DNA from: CAZGSV01 sp964528605
GTDB lineage: Bacteria; Armatimonadota; Zipacnadia; CAZGSV01
Direction: 5' to 3'
Assembly (NCBI GenBank): GCA_964528605.1
Contig: CAZGSV010000006.1
Location: 1-64,000 of the forward strand
DNA: 64,000 nt
Shown: positions 42,614 to 52,079 of the stretch, one piece after another
How positions within the stretch are numbered: position 1 is the stretch's first letter
Layout: the number at the start of each line of letters is the position of its first letter
Made by a program: the position numbers and the translations under genes
The notes under the pieces: generated by a model
What the model was told of the DNA's origin: nothing
What the model saw: the letters and a program-made list of their open reading frames with translations, nothing else
Database searches by the model: none

Positions 42614-42760
42614 ATGATCCGCGAGGCGACGCGGAGCGACGTCCCGGTCGTGGAATCGGTGCTGCGCGAGGCGGGCCTGCCGACCGCGGGCCTGGTCGGG
42701 GATTCGTGCCGGCTCTAGGTGTTGGAGCAGGGCAGCCGCGTCTGTCGTCTGCGGCTTTGA
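42614..42760 (+). pseudogene. remnant of an ArsN2-like GNAT acetyltransferase
   Basis: ATG 42614 opens with IREATRSDVPVVESVLREAG and LPTAGL, the characteristic N-terminus of arsenic-resistance N-acetyltransferases. A stop at 42716-42718 interrupts it; the same frame then reads VLEQGSRVCRLRL and stops at 42758. The acetyl-CoA-binding half is absent. Located right behind arsM, where arsN2 genes commonly lie. Confidence 0.55.
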
Positions 42761-42797
42761 CGGGCGGGGTGTTATCCTGTAAGGGGGATCGGTGCGG

Positions 42798-42882
42798 CGC
42801 GGAGGCAGTGAAGAGCCCCGAGTGATCGGGGCCAGGCACGCACCGCCGGATCGAGTCCGGCGACTCCGCGGCGCCTGCCTCC
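42798..42882 (+). ncRNA. candidate structured RNA with alternative closing stems
   Basis: Hairpin A, GCCCCGA/TCGGGGC with GNRA-type loop GTGA (42815-42832), and hairpin B, CGCCGGA/TCCGGCG (42844-42862), are enclosed either by CGCGGAG (42798-42804) with CTCCGCG (42864-42870) or by GGAGGCAG (42801-42808) with CTGCCTCC (42875-42882). The two closing stems exclude each other. Strand is assumed from the downstream gene. I do not recognise a riboswitch class. Confidence 0.3.
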
Positions 42883-42922
42883 ATGGCGGCCAAACCGGAC
42901 GACGTCGGGCACCCTCCCGTAG

Positions 42923-42942
42923 CTCAAGCCTTTAGGCTTGAG
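42923..42942. repeat. 8-bp hairpin upstream of the GH98-like gene
   Basis: CTCAAGCC/GGCTTGAG around TTTA. No U-tract follows. Lies 77 nt before the GTG start at 43019. Confidence 0.45.
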
Positions 42943-43018
42943 GTGGTGGGGAAGCCCGGCCACTGCGATAAGTGCGACGCGGGCCGTGGTGCTGTTATAC
43001 TCGTAAAGAGGTGCTGGC

Positions 43019-45217
43019 GTGTCAACGAAATTCGTAGTCCGCCCCCGAATTACGGTGGCGATGTTGTGCGCGATGCTGCTCGCGCCGTGCGTGCCGGCGG
43101 CGGGGGGGGCACCTGCCCACCTGGCGAGACCGCTGGAAGTTGAGATCTCGCCGGCGCATCCGCTGATCATCCTGTACGGGCCGAGCATCACGCCCGATGT
43201 GCTGCAAGCGTGGAACGCTTTCCCGCCGGCGATACGCGACTGCGCCGTGGTGATGCTGGAATCGCCGAGCACCGACCGCGCAGTGCAGGTGGAAGGCCTG
43301 TCCCGAGAGTGCGAACGAGCGCGCGACTGCGGCATCCCGGTTGTAATCCAGATCGCGGGTCCCGACATTGAGTACACCATGCATCTCGAGGACGTCGAGG
43401 GGGTTCTGCGGCGCTTCGACAACATCAAGGGCGTGCAGATTTGCGAGACCACCTACGGGGCGTTCTCGCGCTTCGGCGGCGACGAGCAGTACGCGGTGCC
43501 CACGCACACGCGCTACGCCATTGACACCATCAAACTGTGCGCCAAGTACGGCAAGTTTCTCTCTTGGCAGTTGCAGGCCTGCGAGTACGCTTACATCGGC
43601 TCCTGCGAACTCAATCGCGAACTCTACGACACCATCGTGCAGTACCAGGACTACGTGCTGCCGCAGCACGAGATGAACCAGCCGCAGGCGTGGCTGCTGG
43701 ATCATGACTCGGCGATGGGCCTGTGGGTCGCGGGCGCGGTGAGCAACTGGGGCATCGAGGCGCAGTCGTGGTTCTGGAATGATTGTCACTATGAGGAACC
43801 CGGCGGGCACCGAGGGCCGGGCGACCTGAGGCTAATGCCAGGTGAGATGTACGGTCTGATGCTGCTGACGGGCATCACCGCCGGCGCCACGGTGTACGCG
43901 TTCGAGCCGCCGCAGGACATCTGGAACAGCGAGAAGCACTGGAAGCGCGTCATCGAGCCGCTGCTGCTGAGGGTCATCCGCGAGGGTCTCATTCCCTCGC
44001 GCGAGGAAGCAATGGCCAAGATGAAGGTGGCGTACCAACTGAAGCCGCTGCGCTGGTACAACGATTTCTTGCCCGTGGTGCGCGACCTGGATGAGTTCCA
44101 CGGCGCGGGCAACTTGATCCGCGGCACCTACGGCGTTTATCGCCGCGCGTGGGAGATCGAGGCCATTCCCAACACCGGCCGTTACTACTGGATTCCGGTG
44201 CTGCCGGCCTGGACCTCCGGTGAGGTGCTCGGCCACTTCCGGAGAGTCCTCGGGCCGGGAGAACTGGCATCGCCCGAGGAGTTTCGCGCTGTCCTTGACC
44301 AGTACTACGAGCCGGAACCACAGGGCAACGCCTGGGTTGTCAGATTGCGCAAGGCAACCTACGTGGCCAACGCGCACGAGAATACGCGCGCAGATCAGAC
44401 CTATCGCGTTCTCTTGCCCGCCGCGCCCAAGCAGGTCGCGGTTACTCTCACTGGGGAGGGAGCGCGAGTGGAATGGCGGGGAAACGGCTCGGCCGACCGC
44501 GGCTACTTCGTCTATAGGCGAAGGGCAGGGGAGCCAGATTTCCAGCGCCTGAACGCCGAGCCGGTTGCAGAGACCGTCTACGTTGACCGTGAGGCGAGTG
44601 CGAGCGAGGCGGCGGAGTATGCGGTGACGGCCCTCACCGCGGCGACCGAATGGCAGAGCGGCACCGTGCAGATGCACGAGTATCACGTCTTCTCCAATGA
44701 AGAGAGTCCGCTGTCCGAGGGCGCGGTTCTGGGCAGCCTTCCGCCGCGAGAGGAGCAGAGACCTTCACCGCCGCCTGAGTCACAGCCGCGCCATCCGGTG
44801 ATCACGGCGATCCTGCGGAGCCTGGGAGACTTCCAGCGCGCCATCGAAGCCAAAGACCTCGAGGGCGTCATGGACGCCTACGCGCCGGACTATCGCGATT
44901 CCCTCGGCCGTGGCCGCTCCTATGTCCGCCTCTGCTACCAGTGGTTCTTCCGCCGCTACGACAGCCCAGCCGCGGTGATCGACGTTCACGATTGGGACCT
45001 GTCGCAACTCGGCTCGACCGGAATCGCCAAGTGCCATGCCTGGATGTTCATCCCCGCGACCTCCACGGTTGAGGAGAACTTCCTGGACGTGGTCTTCATA
45101 CCTCGCGATCAGCCTGTTATCGAACTGACCTGGCGCAACGTGCATGGCAAATGGCGCATCGTGCACACGGACCCGCCCCTGCCTGACCTGGACCAACTCC
45201 TGATCTACTCCACGTAA
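43019..45217 (+). CDS. secreted GH98-like protein with a C-terminal NTF2/SnoaL-like domain
   Basis: 732 residues from GTG 43019; TATACT at 42996-43001 is a likely -10 and AAAGAGGTG the SD. Signal peptide (VAMLCAMLLAPCVPAAGG), whose end lies on a G8 run. The catalytic region resembles GH98 (PLIILYGPSITPDVLQAW, CGIPVVIQIAGPDIE, NIKGVQICETTYGAFSRFGG). A fibronectin-III-like region follows (about 455-550), then a Pro/Glu linker and an NTF2-like domain (LGDFQRAIEAKDLEGVMDAY to the end). GH98 enzymes are endo-beta-galactosidases or xylanases; substrate uncertain. Only 12 bp before the next gene. Confidence 0.72.
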   Translation: MSTKFVVRPRITVAMLCAMLLAPCVPAAGGAPAHLARPLEVEISPAHPLIILYGPSITPDVLQAWNAFPPAIRDCAVVMLESPSTDRAVQVEGLSRECERARDCGIPVVIQIAGPDIEYTMHLEDVEGVLRRFDNIKGVQICETTYGAFSRFGGDEQYAVPTHTRYAIDTIKLCAKYGKFLSWQLQACEYAYIGSCELNRELYDTIVQYQDYVLPQHEMNQPQAWLLDHDSAMGLWVAGAVSNWGIEAQSWFWNDCHYEEPGGHRGPGDLRLMPGEMYGLMLLTGITAGATVYAFEPPQDIWNSEKHWKRVIEPLLLRVIREGLIPSREEAMAKMKVAYQLKPLRWYNDFLPVVRDLDEFHGAGNLIRGTYGVYRRAWEIEAIPNTGRYYWIPVLPAWTSGEVLGHFRRVLGPGELASPEEFRAVLDQYYEPEPQGNAWVVRLRKATYVANAHENTRADQTYRVLLPAAPKQVAVTLTGEGARVEWRGNGSADRGYFVYRRRAGEPDFQRLNAEPVAETVYVDREASASEAAEYAVTALTAATEWQSGTVQMHEYHVFSNEESPLSEGAVLGSLPPREEQRPSPPPESQPRHPVITAILRSLGDFQRAIEAKDLEGVMDAYAPDYRDSLGRGRSYVRLCYQWFFRRYDSPAAVIDVHDWDLSQLGSTGIAKCHAWMFIPATSTVEENFLDVVFIPRDQPVIELTWRNVHGKWRIVHTDPPLPDLDQLLIYST

Positions 45218-45229
45218 GGGAGTGAACCA

Positions 45230-48127
45230 ATGACGACGCCTGCGGGCATCTCGAACACGGCAGTGTCAGGCGCGCTATGCCTGTTGGGTTCTGTCTTGCT
45301 GGCGCTGGCCTGCGGGGCCAATCCTGCCACCAGCGAGGGAGCCGCCGTGAGCGGAGACGGCCGCCGCGCCTTCTACGTCGAGTTGGCCGAGCAGGACAAG
45401 TGGTCGCTGGAGGCTCAGGGCGACTATCACTGCCGCTTCGACCGCCGCAACCTCTACTGCATGTACCACCTGTGGACCACGGCCGCCTCCGGCGACCATG
45501 CGACCCTGACTACCAGGGTCACCATTCCGCGCGACTGGCAACCGCCTTTCGGCCTCGAGTTCTACTGCTCCGACGACTACGCGGTGCAGTCCTCCGATTT
45601 CAGAAGCGAGGGCTGGCTCGCCATCCACGCGTATCCCGGGCATCGCTTCAAGCAGGTTCTCGTGAACGGAGAGGTGGTGTGGGAGGCGGACGTCGGGGAT
45701 GCTGTTAGGGAGCAGACCTACGGCGTTGACCTGACGGGGCGCGTGCGGCCGGGCGTGCCGTTTCAACTGGGCCTGCGCGTCGTGGACAGAGTCGGCACGG
45801 AGGTCAAACTCGAGGGCGAGTGGTTCTACCCCGGCGACTTCAAGCCGAAGGAGGATCCACGGGCCTTCACGACTCACGTCTACTGGGGCGACCTGCTGCT
45901 GAGCGAGCGCTTCGATGCCGATAGGCTTCGGCCCTCGCGCGAGTCGCCGAGCCTGGCGAAGTTGCGCGAGCGCATCGCGAGCGGCCTCGTCCCTCGCGGA
46001 CCGGCAGTCACCGCCAAGCCGCCGGCCACTCTGACCCTGGAGGCGCCGCGTGGCGTGGCCCCCGGCTACCCGTTGAGTTGTGGGGTGCCGCTGCCGCAAG
46101 GCGCAGTGCAGCACGGCTACGAGTTGCGGCTGCGTGACGCCCGCGGGACGAACCTGGCTCCGCAGGTGGGCGAGTTGTCTCGCTGGCGGGATGGCTCTCT
46201 ACGGTGGGCCTTGGTGACGCTGCCTCTGCCTGCGGATGCGCGGCCGGGAGAGCGCTGGGCGGTCTCGTGGGAGCAATCGGCCGAGAGGCCCCCGGTCGGG
46301 GTGCGGGCGACGCGGGTGGGCGACGACTTGATTGCCGAGAACGGGCTCATCTCGATCCGGGTGCCTGCCGCGGGGCCGTACGCGGTAAGTGAGGTCAGGT
46401 CAGTTGAGGGCCAGCGGCTGGCGGGGGCCCTGTCCGCGTACGTGGACGTGGAGGGCGATGCCGGCAAGACGCGCTACGAAGCGCGGTGGGAACGGAGGAG
46501 CATAGTCAACGAGGGCACCCGCCAGGTCACGGTGGAAGTGCAGGGCACGCTCACCGGCTCTGATGACGCGCTGGGCCGGTGCGTCTTCAGGTTCTCGCTA
46601 ACTGAGGGCTCGCCGGCGGTCCGCGTCTGGTATCGCATCTTCAACGACACCGAGCGGCATGTGAAGATAACCGAACTCGCCCTAACGCAGGAGGTTCCGC
46701 CGGGGCTGACGCGCGGCCGCCTGGCGACCATCGAGGAGCCAGCCGGGTGGCTGGCGGTGGAGGGCGAGAGCAGTTCCGTGTTCGCCGCGGTGCGCTGGGC
46801 GGCGGAGATGCCAACCAAGAGCATGGGACTGGAAGGGGACCGCCTGGCGATACGGCTGTTCAAGAGCACGGAGGAGGTGCCCTACTTCCGCCCGCGCTCG
46901 GGCGAGGCCCGGCGTCACGAGCTGATTCTCGCCTACTACGCCAGGGTGCCCGAGGATGAGGAACTTGCCGCTCTGGCTGGCTGCTGCCAGCGCCCCCCCC
47001 GGCTGTGGGACCGGAGTTATGCCTGCGAAACCGGGGCGCTCGGCTACGGTTACATTCACGACGATCGCGAGTTCGCCGGGCTTAGCGCCAATCGCCTCAA
47101 CGCCTACGGCGACTTGGAGCGCGACCGGGTGGGCCACGACATCTACGACATGCGGCATTTCGGCGACCGCCGCTACGGGACGGACAAGTGGTGCAACAAC
47201 TACTATGACGCCAGTCGCGGCTTTCTCGCCGAGTACCTGATGACGGGCAATGCCAACGCCTGGGACCGCGCGGAGGAGGAGGTGCTGCACCAGATTGACC
47301 TGGACGCGTGCCACTGGTCCCCGGACCTAGATATGGTGGGCGGCCTGTGGAGTTACGCCGGCGACGACCACAGCAACTCGGGTTATGTTTGGGCAGCCTT
47401 GCTCCGCTGCGCCGGGGGCTGGGACTACTACTACCGCATGACCGGCGACAAGGACGCGCGGCGGGCGCTGCGCGACCTGGCCGAGTACCTGCTGCGCGAT
47501 GGTCACCACACCGGCTTGGTCTCCGTGCGCGACCACGGCGGCGCCCTGACCGCGCTCGTCTGGGCATACGACGAGTTCGGTGACGAGCGCTACCTGCGCG
47601 CCGCGCTGGAGACCGCGGCGGAGATCCGCACGCGGATCGCTCGGCGGCGCGGGGCGTATGTGGAGGTGCACGGCAACGCAGCCTACTGGGTCATGGTGCC
47701 CTGGATGGCTTGCGAGGCGACCGACGCCCTCTATCGTCTATGGCAACTCACGGGCAACGAAGATGCCGCCGCAACGGCGCTCGGCATCGTCGAGGCAATG
47801 ATGACGGAGAACGCGACCTGGGGCGTGCCGGGGGATATGGGCGGCTACTCGGGCAACCCCTGGTTCAACCTCACCAGCAACTACAACATTATCATCGCGC
47901 CGGTGTTCGGCTATGCCTATGAGATGACCGGCGACCCGGAGTTCCTGCTGTGGGCACGCGCCTGCTTCGAGCGCACGCTGGAGGACAACAGCGTTGACGC
48001 GATAACCAACAACTACTGGCTGGCGCCGAGCCTGCTTTACATGCTGAATCGCTACCGCGAGGCGCCGGCCACGATGCCCGAGGCGCCTGCGGTGCGCGTC
48101 TCGCCCAACGCCCCCCCGCAGCCGTGA
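45230..48127 (+). CDS. PcRGLX/YetA-like exo-polysaccharide lyase-type protein
   Basis: 965 residues, GGGAG SD, N-terminal signal (ALCLLGSVLLALACGA), possibly a lipoprotein although the lipobox is imperfect. Residues 250-370 resemble the PcRGLX N-terminal RIFT barrel (GYPLSCGVPLPQGAVQHG, VGELSRWRDGSLRWALVTL), followed by a beta-sandwich and an (alpha/alpha) toroid from about 590 (YIHDDREFAGLSANRL, YDASRGFLAEYLMTGNANA, VWAALLRCAGGWDYYYRMTG). These proteins act on rhamnogalacturonan or rhamnose-glucuronate polymers. Forms an operon with the GH98-like gene. C8 run at 46993-47000. Confidence 0.78.
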   Translation: MTTPAGISNTAVSGALCLLGSVLLALACGANPATSEGAAVSGDGRRAFYVELAEQDKWSLEAQGDYHCRFDRRNLYCMYHLWTTAASGDHATLTTRVTIPRDWQPPFGLEFYCSDDYAVQSSDFRSEGWLAIHAYPGHRFKQVLVNGEVVWEADVGDAVREQTYGVDLTGRVRPGVPFQLGLRVVDRVGTEVKLEGEWFYPGDFKPKEDPRAFTTHVYWGDLLLSERFDADRLRPSRESPSLAKLRERIASGLVPRGPAVTAKPPATLTLEAPRGVAPGYPLSCGVPLPQGAVQHGYELRLRDARGTNLAPQVGELSRWRDGSLRWALVTLPLPADARPGERWAVSWEQSAERPPVGVRATRVGDDLIAENGLISIRVPAAGPYAVSEVRSVEGQRLAGALSAYVDVEGDAGKTRYEARWERRSIVNEGTRQVTVEVQGTLTGSDDALGRCVFRFSLTEGSPAVRVWYRIFNDTERHVKITELALTQEVPPGLTRGRLATIEEPAGWLAVEGESSSVFAAVRWAAEMPTKSMGLEGDRLAIRLFKSTEEVPYFRPRSGEARRHELILAYYARVPEDEELAALAGCCQRPPRLWDRSYACETGALGYGYIHDDREFAGLSANRLNAYGDLERDRVGHDIYDMRHFGDRRYGTDKWCNNYYDASRGFLAEYLMTGNANAWDRAEEEVLHQIDLDACHWSPDLDMVGGLWSYAGDDHSNSGYVWAALLRCAGGWDYYYRMTGDKDARRALRDLAEYLLRDGHHTGLVSVRDHGGALTALVWAYDEFGDERYLRAALETAAEIRTRIARRRGAYVEVHGNAAYWVMVPWMACEATDALYRLWQLTGNEDAAATALGIVEAMMTENATWGVPGDMGGYSGNPWFNLTSNYNIIIAPVFGYAYEMTGDPEFLLWARACFERTLEDNSVDAITNNYWLAPSLLYMLNRYREAPATMPEAPAVRVSPNAPPQP

Positions 48128-48165
48128 TCGGGGCGTAGCGCCGCAGCGAGTTCCGGGCTGGCCGA

Positions 48166-49212
48166 CTAGGCCCAGGAGAAGCCGGGGCCCTGGGGCACGA
48201 GCGCGCAGCCGTCCACTAACTTGAGCGGCGAGGCCGGGCCGATCAGGCCGGTCTCCAGGTAGAGCGCATTCGGCAGGCACGCCATCACGTTCAGTTGCAC
48301 GGGGCCGCCTCCGTGCGAGGCGTAGGGGCGCCGGAACGCGGAGGCCAAAGCCCCGACCTCCAGCAACCCGGTCGGGCCGCCCGCGCGGCGGAGGTCTGGC
48401 TGCACGATGTCAACAGCGTCGCGCTTGAGGAACCGGGCGAAGTCCTGCTTGGTGTAGAGGTTTTCGCCGGTTGCCACGGGGATGTCCAAAGCGGCCGCGA
48501 GTTCGGCATAACCATCCACATCGTCCGCCGGGATAGGCTCCTCCCACCAGTAGCAGCCCAGGTCCTGGAAGGCCCGGCCGCGGCGGATGGCCTCAGCCGT
48601 CGAAAGCGCCTGGTTCGCGTCAACCATCAACTGAACGTCGTCGCCGACGGCCTGCCGGACCACGCTGATGCGGTTGATGTCCTCGGCCAGCGTGGGATAG
48701 CCGACCTTGATCTTCACTGCGCGGAAGCCCTGCTCCACGGCCTGCGCGCAGATGCGCTGCACCTCGTTGTCGTCGTAGTTCATCCAGCCGACCATGGCGT
48801 AGGCGGGCACTCGGTCACTCACAGCGCCCCACAGGCGCCAGCAGGGCGCCCCATGCGCCTTACCGACGCAATCCCAGAGAGCCGTGTCAACGGCCGCGAT
48901 GCCGAACATGGCCAGGCCGGAGGAGCCGTGATACTCAGTCTCGCGCAGCATCGCCTCGCGGGTGGCGCGGAGGAACGCGGGATCGGTGTCCAGCACCAGC
49001 GGCTTCAACTCGTGCTCGATGAGCGCCCCCAGCGTATCCGGCGCTCCCGCGATGCGACCGAAGCCGACCTCGCCCGTGCCGGAGATGCCCTCGTCGGTGT
49101 GAACGGTCACCGTCACCGAGCCGGCGCCAGGAAGGGCCTGCAAGGCATCGCGAATGGGATTCGGGTTCGGCTCGCGACGACGCACAGTGACTTCGACCGC
49201 AGTGACTTTCAT
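48166..49212 (-). CDS. enolase-superfamily dehydratase (mandelate racemase/MLE type)
   Basis: 348 residues, ATG with AAAGGAAG upstream. Catalytic pattern of the MR subgroup: VKIKV (K167, K169), metal ligands D198 (VDAN), E224 (WWEEP) and E250 (GEN), and H300 (SHGGGP). N-terminal capping domain is intact. Members dehydrate sugar acids or racemise; the KxK plus His arrangement fits an acid-sugar dehydratase or racemase. Last gene of the seven-gene minus-strand operon. Confidence 0.9.
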   Translation of the reverse strand: MKVTAVEVTVRRREPNPNPIRDALQALPGAGSVTVTVHTDEGISGTGEVGFGRIAGAPDTLGALIEHELKPLVLDTDPAFLRATREAMLRETEYHGSSGLAMFGIAAVDTALWDCVGKAHGAPCWRLWGAVSDRVPAYAMVGWMNYDDNEVQRICAQAVEQGFRAVKIKVGYPTLAEDINRISVVRQAVGDDVQLMVDANQALSTAEAIRRGRAFQDLGCYWWEEPIPADDVDGYAELAAALDIPVATGENLYTKQDFARFLKRDAVDIVQPDLRRAGGPTGLLEVGALASAFRRPYASHGGGPVQLNVMACLPNALYLETGLIGPASPLKLVDGCALVPQGPGFSWA

Positions 49213-49265
49213 GGCGTACTTCCTTTCGAATCGGCGAGGTCTCGCGAGTGGCGCAACGTTCCGGC

Positions 49266-50165
49266 CTACTGCTCGCGTGGCGACCCGTGCATCTCGTCGT
49301 CGGTGCTGTAGATGGTCGCAGTCATGCGCGGCAGGTCGGCCATGTCGAAGGTGGGCTGGAAAAACTCTACCAGCGCGACGTTCCGCGCCACCTCCTCCGG
49401 CCAGCGCATGCCAACATTCGCCACATGTACGCGGCTGTCCGACAAGACGTACTTCAGGGCGACCTCGTAAACATCGCGCGCTTGCTGCCATTCGGGCGCG
49501 AGGTACTCTAGCAGGCGCTGCAAGATGCCCGAGGTCATCGGCCGCATCACCGCGACGCCCATGTCGGCCTGGCGCGCCTCGTTGAGCGCGTGCAGCGCGG
49601 CCGACTGGTAGATAAGGTTGTAGCGGACCTGCATAACGTCGAAGCGGCCGGTCGCGATGAACGGGCGCGCGGTCCAAGGCTCCTCGGCCGTGAAACCCAG
49701 GAAGCGCACCAGGCCGCGGCCACGCAGGCCTTCGAGCGCATCGAGCGGGCCATCGTTCACGATGTGCTCGAAGTCTTCCTGGGTGTACATGCCGCCGTGA
49801 AACTGAATGACGTCAATCACCTCGGTGCGCAGCCGCCGCAGGGAAGCCTCGACGCTGGCGACGACGCCCTCGGGCGTGAGATCCTCCCAGCCGACTTTGG
49901 TGGCGAGCACGAACTGGTCCCGGCGCCCTTGGGTCGCCTCACCGATGATGGATTCGCTATTGCCCTTGCCGTAACTGGGGGCGGTGTCAATGTAGTTGAT
50001 GCCGGCGTCCAGAGCGGCGCGCACCGTGGCGATTGCGGTGGCGCAGCCCTCCGGCGTGAACGGGTCCCAGCCGCGCGCCCGGTTGACGCCGCCGAAGGGG
50101 TAACCGCCGAGCGCGAGCCGCGTTACCTGCAAACTGGTCCTGCCGAATCTCACCCGAGGCAGCAT
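49266..50165 (-). CDS. aldo/keto reductase
   Basis: 299 residues from ATG 50165 with AAAGGAG; the upstream frame is antisense noise. AKR tetrad: D60 and Y65 in IDTAPSYG, K90 in ATKVGW, H123 in QFHGG. NADPH site near the C-terminus (HVANVGMRWPEEV). Probably oxidises or reduces a sugar or its lactone (galactose-dehydrogenase-like branch). 40 bp after the MBL gene, 53 bp before the dehydratase. Confidence 0.92.
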   Translation of the reverse strand: MLPRVRFGRTSLQVTRLALGGYPFGGVNRARGWDPFTPEGCATAIATVRAALDAGINYIDTAPSYGKGNSESIIGEATQGRRDQFVLATKVGWEDLTPEGVVASVEASLRRLRTEVIDVIQFHGGMYTQEDFEHIVNDGPLDALEGLRGRGLVRFLGFTAEEPWTARPFIATGRFDVMQVRYNLIYQSAALHALNEARQADMGVAVMRPMTSGILQRLLEYLAPEWQQARDVYEVALKYVLSDSRVHVANVGMRWPEEVARNVALVEFFQPTFDMADLPRMTATIYSTDDEMHGSPREQ

Positions 50166-50205
50166 GCTCGCACTCCTTTCTCTTTGCCGCAGGCACGCGC
50201 TCCGC

Positions 50206-50823
50206 TCATGGCCTGCGCACGAGGAAGTAGTTGTCGTGGCCAGGGACAAGGAGGTCCGCGACGCTCGCCAGTTGCTCGATGGTGCGGGCCGCCAGGTCGA
50301 AGTCCTGCGAATTGAAGAAGCCTCGCCGGTCGGCAAAGTAGTCCCGGGTCATCACCGCGTCACCGGCCACCACCACCGACAGCCCGTCGCAGGTGAAGCG
50401 TAGGCTATGATGGCCCAAGGTGTGTCCGGGCGTGGGGACGACCTCGATGGCCTCGAACAACTTGCGGGGCGCGTGCTCGATCTGCTTGCCGTAATCCCCG
50501 GAGTCGTTGACGAGCGCCGCCACTTCGGGGGCGGCCAACCAGGTCGCGTGCGGGAAATGCGCGAGCCCGGCGTGATGATCTCCGTGCTGGTGGGTGAGAA
50601 ACACGGCGTCCACGTCCTCGAGCGCGAGCCCCGTGCGGCGGCTGAGTTCGGCGGCCATGACCTCGCGCTCCTCGCAGGAGGGGTCGACAAGTAAGCGGAA
50701 GTCCGCGCCGGTCACCAGGGCGCAAGTGCATAGCGCCGGCCGGAGCGCCTGCTCCTCGCTCTCGCCCCAGTAGCGATTGCGCGACAGATTGCCGATCGTC
50801 ACGACATCCCAGCGCAGGACCAT
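50206..50823 (-). CDS. metallo-beta-lactamase-fold hydrolase
   Basis: 205 residues. Metal site HQHGDHH (H78, H80, D82, H83), GHTLGHH near 133, GDAVM near 155 and a terminal PGHDNYF. Likely a lactonase- or phosphodiesterase-like member; a sugar-lactonase role would suit the operon. GGAGG upstream of the ATG; 13 bp after the preceding gene. Confidence 0.88.
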   Translation of the reverse strand: MVLRWDVVTIGNLSRNRYWGESEEQALRPALCTCALVTGADFRLLVDPSCEEREVMAAELSRRTGLALEDVDAVFLTHQHGDHHAGLAHFPHATWLAAPEVAALVNDSGDYGKQIEHAPRKLFEAIEVVPTPGHTLGHHSLRFTCDGLSVVVAGDAVMTRDYFADRRGFFNSQDFDLAARTIEQLASVADLLVPGHDNYFLVRRP

Positions 50824-50836
50824 GGCGCGCCTCCGT

Positions 50837-51949
50837 TCAGGCGACGTAGGCCGGGTCGCCCATCATGTGGAGATAGTCCGCCAAACGACGCTGGCGGGCT
50901 TGGAAGGCGGCCAGGAGACCGTCGGCCGTCTCCTCCATGGAGCGATGGTTGTTGGTGTAGGGGTCTTGCTTGGTGGCCTCGTTCACCTGAGCGATCCATT
51001 CCGCGGGAATGGCTTGAATCCCCGAGAGCGCGCCGGACAGCCCCCCCGCGATCGCCGCCAGGCAGTCGGTGTCGCGGCCAAAGTTCACCGCCACTGGTAT
51101 CGCCTCGCGGGGATTGCCCTTGGTGATCGCAAAGACCGCCAGCCCCTTGCTGACCACCTCGTTCGCCTGCGAACTGCCGTAGGTGAAGTAGTTGCCGCCG
51201 AAGTAGAACTCATAGAACTCGTCGCGCATGGCCATGGGGTCCGTGTGCTTGGCCGCGATCTCCAGAGCACGGTTCACTTCGCGCTCGATGTTGTCGTAAC
51301 GCGCGTAGAGGCTGCCCGACTCCGCCCGATAGGTGGCGAAGCGTTTCGCGGTGTCGAGCACCGACTCGACAGTGGCGTCCGGCTTGCACGCCGCCGCCAG
51401 CGCCGCGTTGTAGAGCGCCGCCCAGCGCAGGGCGAAGGCCGTCTGACGCGCAAACACCTTGCCTACCTCAAAGGTGTCGTCGGCTGCACCCTGCGGGTCG
51501 CCCGCGTTGATAAGCCCAATGGGGTGAGAGGAGCGCGACATCGAAACCACGTTCGGCAAAATGGACAACTCTCCCAGCATTAGCGGCGGCAGCCCCGCCC
51601 GCGCCAACTCCAGCAGCGACTTCTCAAACGGCTCCTGCTTGTAGATGATCTGCTCGGAGTCTAGGTCCCGAATCCAGACCGCCACCAGGTCCTGCGCCAG
51701 GATGCGGTCCTGCTTCTCGATGATGGCGGTGGAGAAGAGTTTCTGCCGGTCAATGCCGTCTTCGGTGGTGCCGGGGGGGCGCTTCCAGTCGGTATAGCCC
51801 GAGTAGTGCTGGTAGGGCTCCAGCCTATCGAGGTAGCCGTAGGTCTCCTTGATGCGCTCGCGCGACCAGCCCTCGACAACGGCGCCCATCGCCGAGCCCA
51901 CCCAGGTAGCGCCGATGCAGCCTCTGAACTTGTCCCGCAACGTGACCAT
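50837..51949 (-). CDS. ADP-ribosylglycohydrolase-family protein
   Basis: 370 residues, AGGAGG SD. Fold signatures: FRGCIGATWVGSAMGAVVEG at the N-terminus, TTEDGID (61-67) in place of the usual TDDT, and GRDTDCLAAIAGG (D293, D295), the conserved second metal site. One Asp of the first site is Glu, so substrate may not be ADP-ribosyl. In sugar operons such proteins may hydrolyse N- or O-glycosides. 130 bp after the QueG-like gene. Confidence 0.82.
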   Translation of the reverse strand: MVTLRDKFRGCIGATWVGSAMGAVVEGWSRERIKETYGYLDRLEPYQHYSGYTDWKRPPGTTEDGIDRQKLFSTAIIEKQDRILAQDLVAVWIRDLDSEQIIYKQEPFEKSLLELARAGLPPLMLGELSILPNVVSMSRSSHPIGLINAGDPQGAADDTFEVGKVFARQTAFALRWAALYNAALAAACKPDATVESVLDTAKRFATYRAESGSLYARYDNIEREVNRALEIAAKHTDPMAMRDEFYEFYFGGNYFTYGSSQANEVVSKGLAVFAITKGNPREAIPVAVNFGRDTDCLAAIAGGLSGALSGIQAIPAEWIAQVNEATKQDPYTNNHRSMEETADGLLAAFQARQRRLADYLHMMGDPAYVA

Positions 51950-52079
51950 GTTCCGTCCTCCTGCATCCGGTCTCAACGACCGCGGCTTGGTCAGCGGGCC
52001 CGCTGGGCGGCCCGCAAAACGTCTCTCTCGAAGGGCGGATAGTAGGGCTTCGGAGCCGCGGAGTCCACTGCCGCGCTGC

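Noticed and set aside
42798..42882. c-di-GMP or glycine riboswitch in the structured region
   Set aside because: Only the short string CACGCAC is shared with the former, and conserved cores of both are missing.
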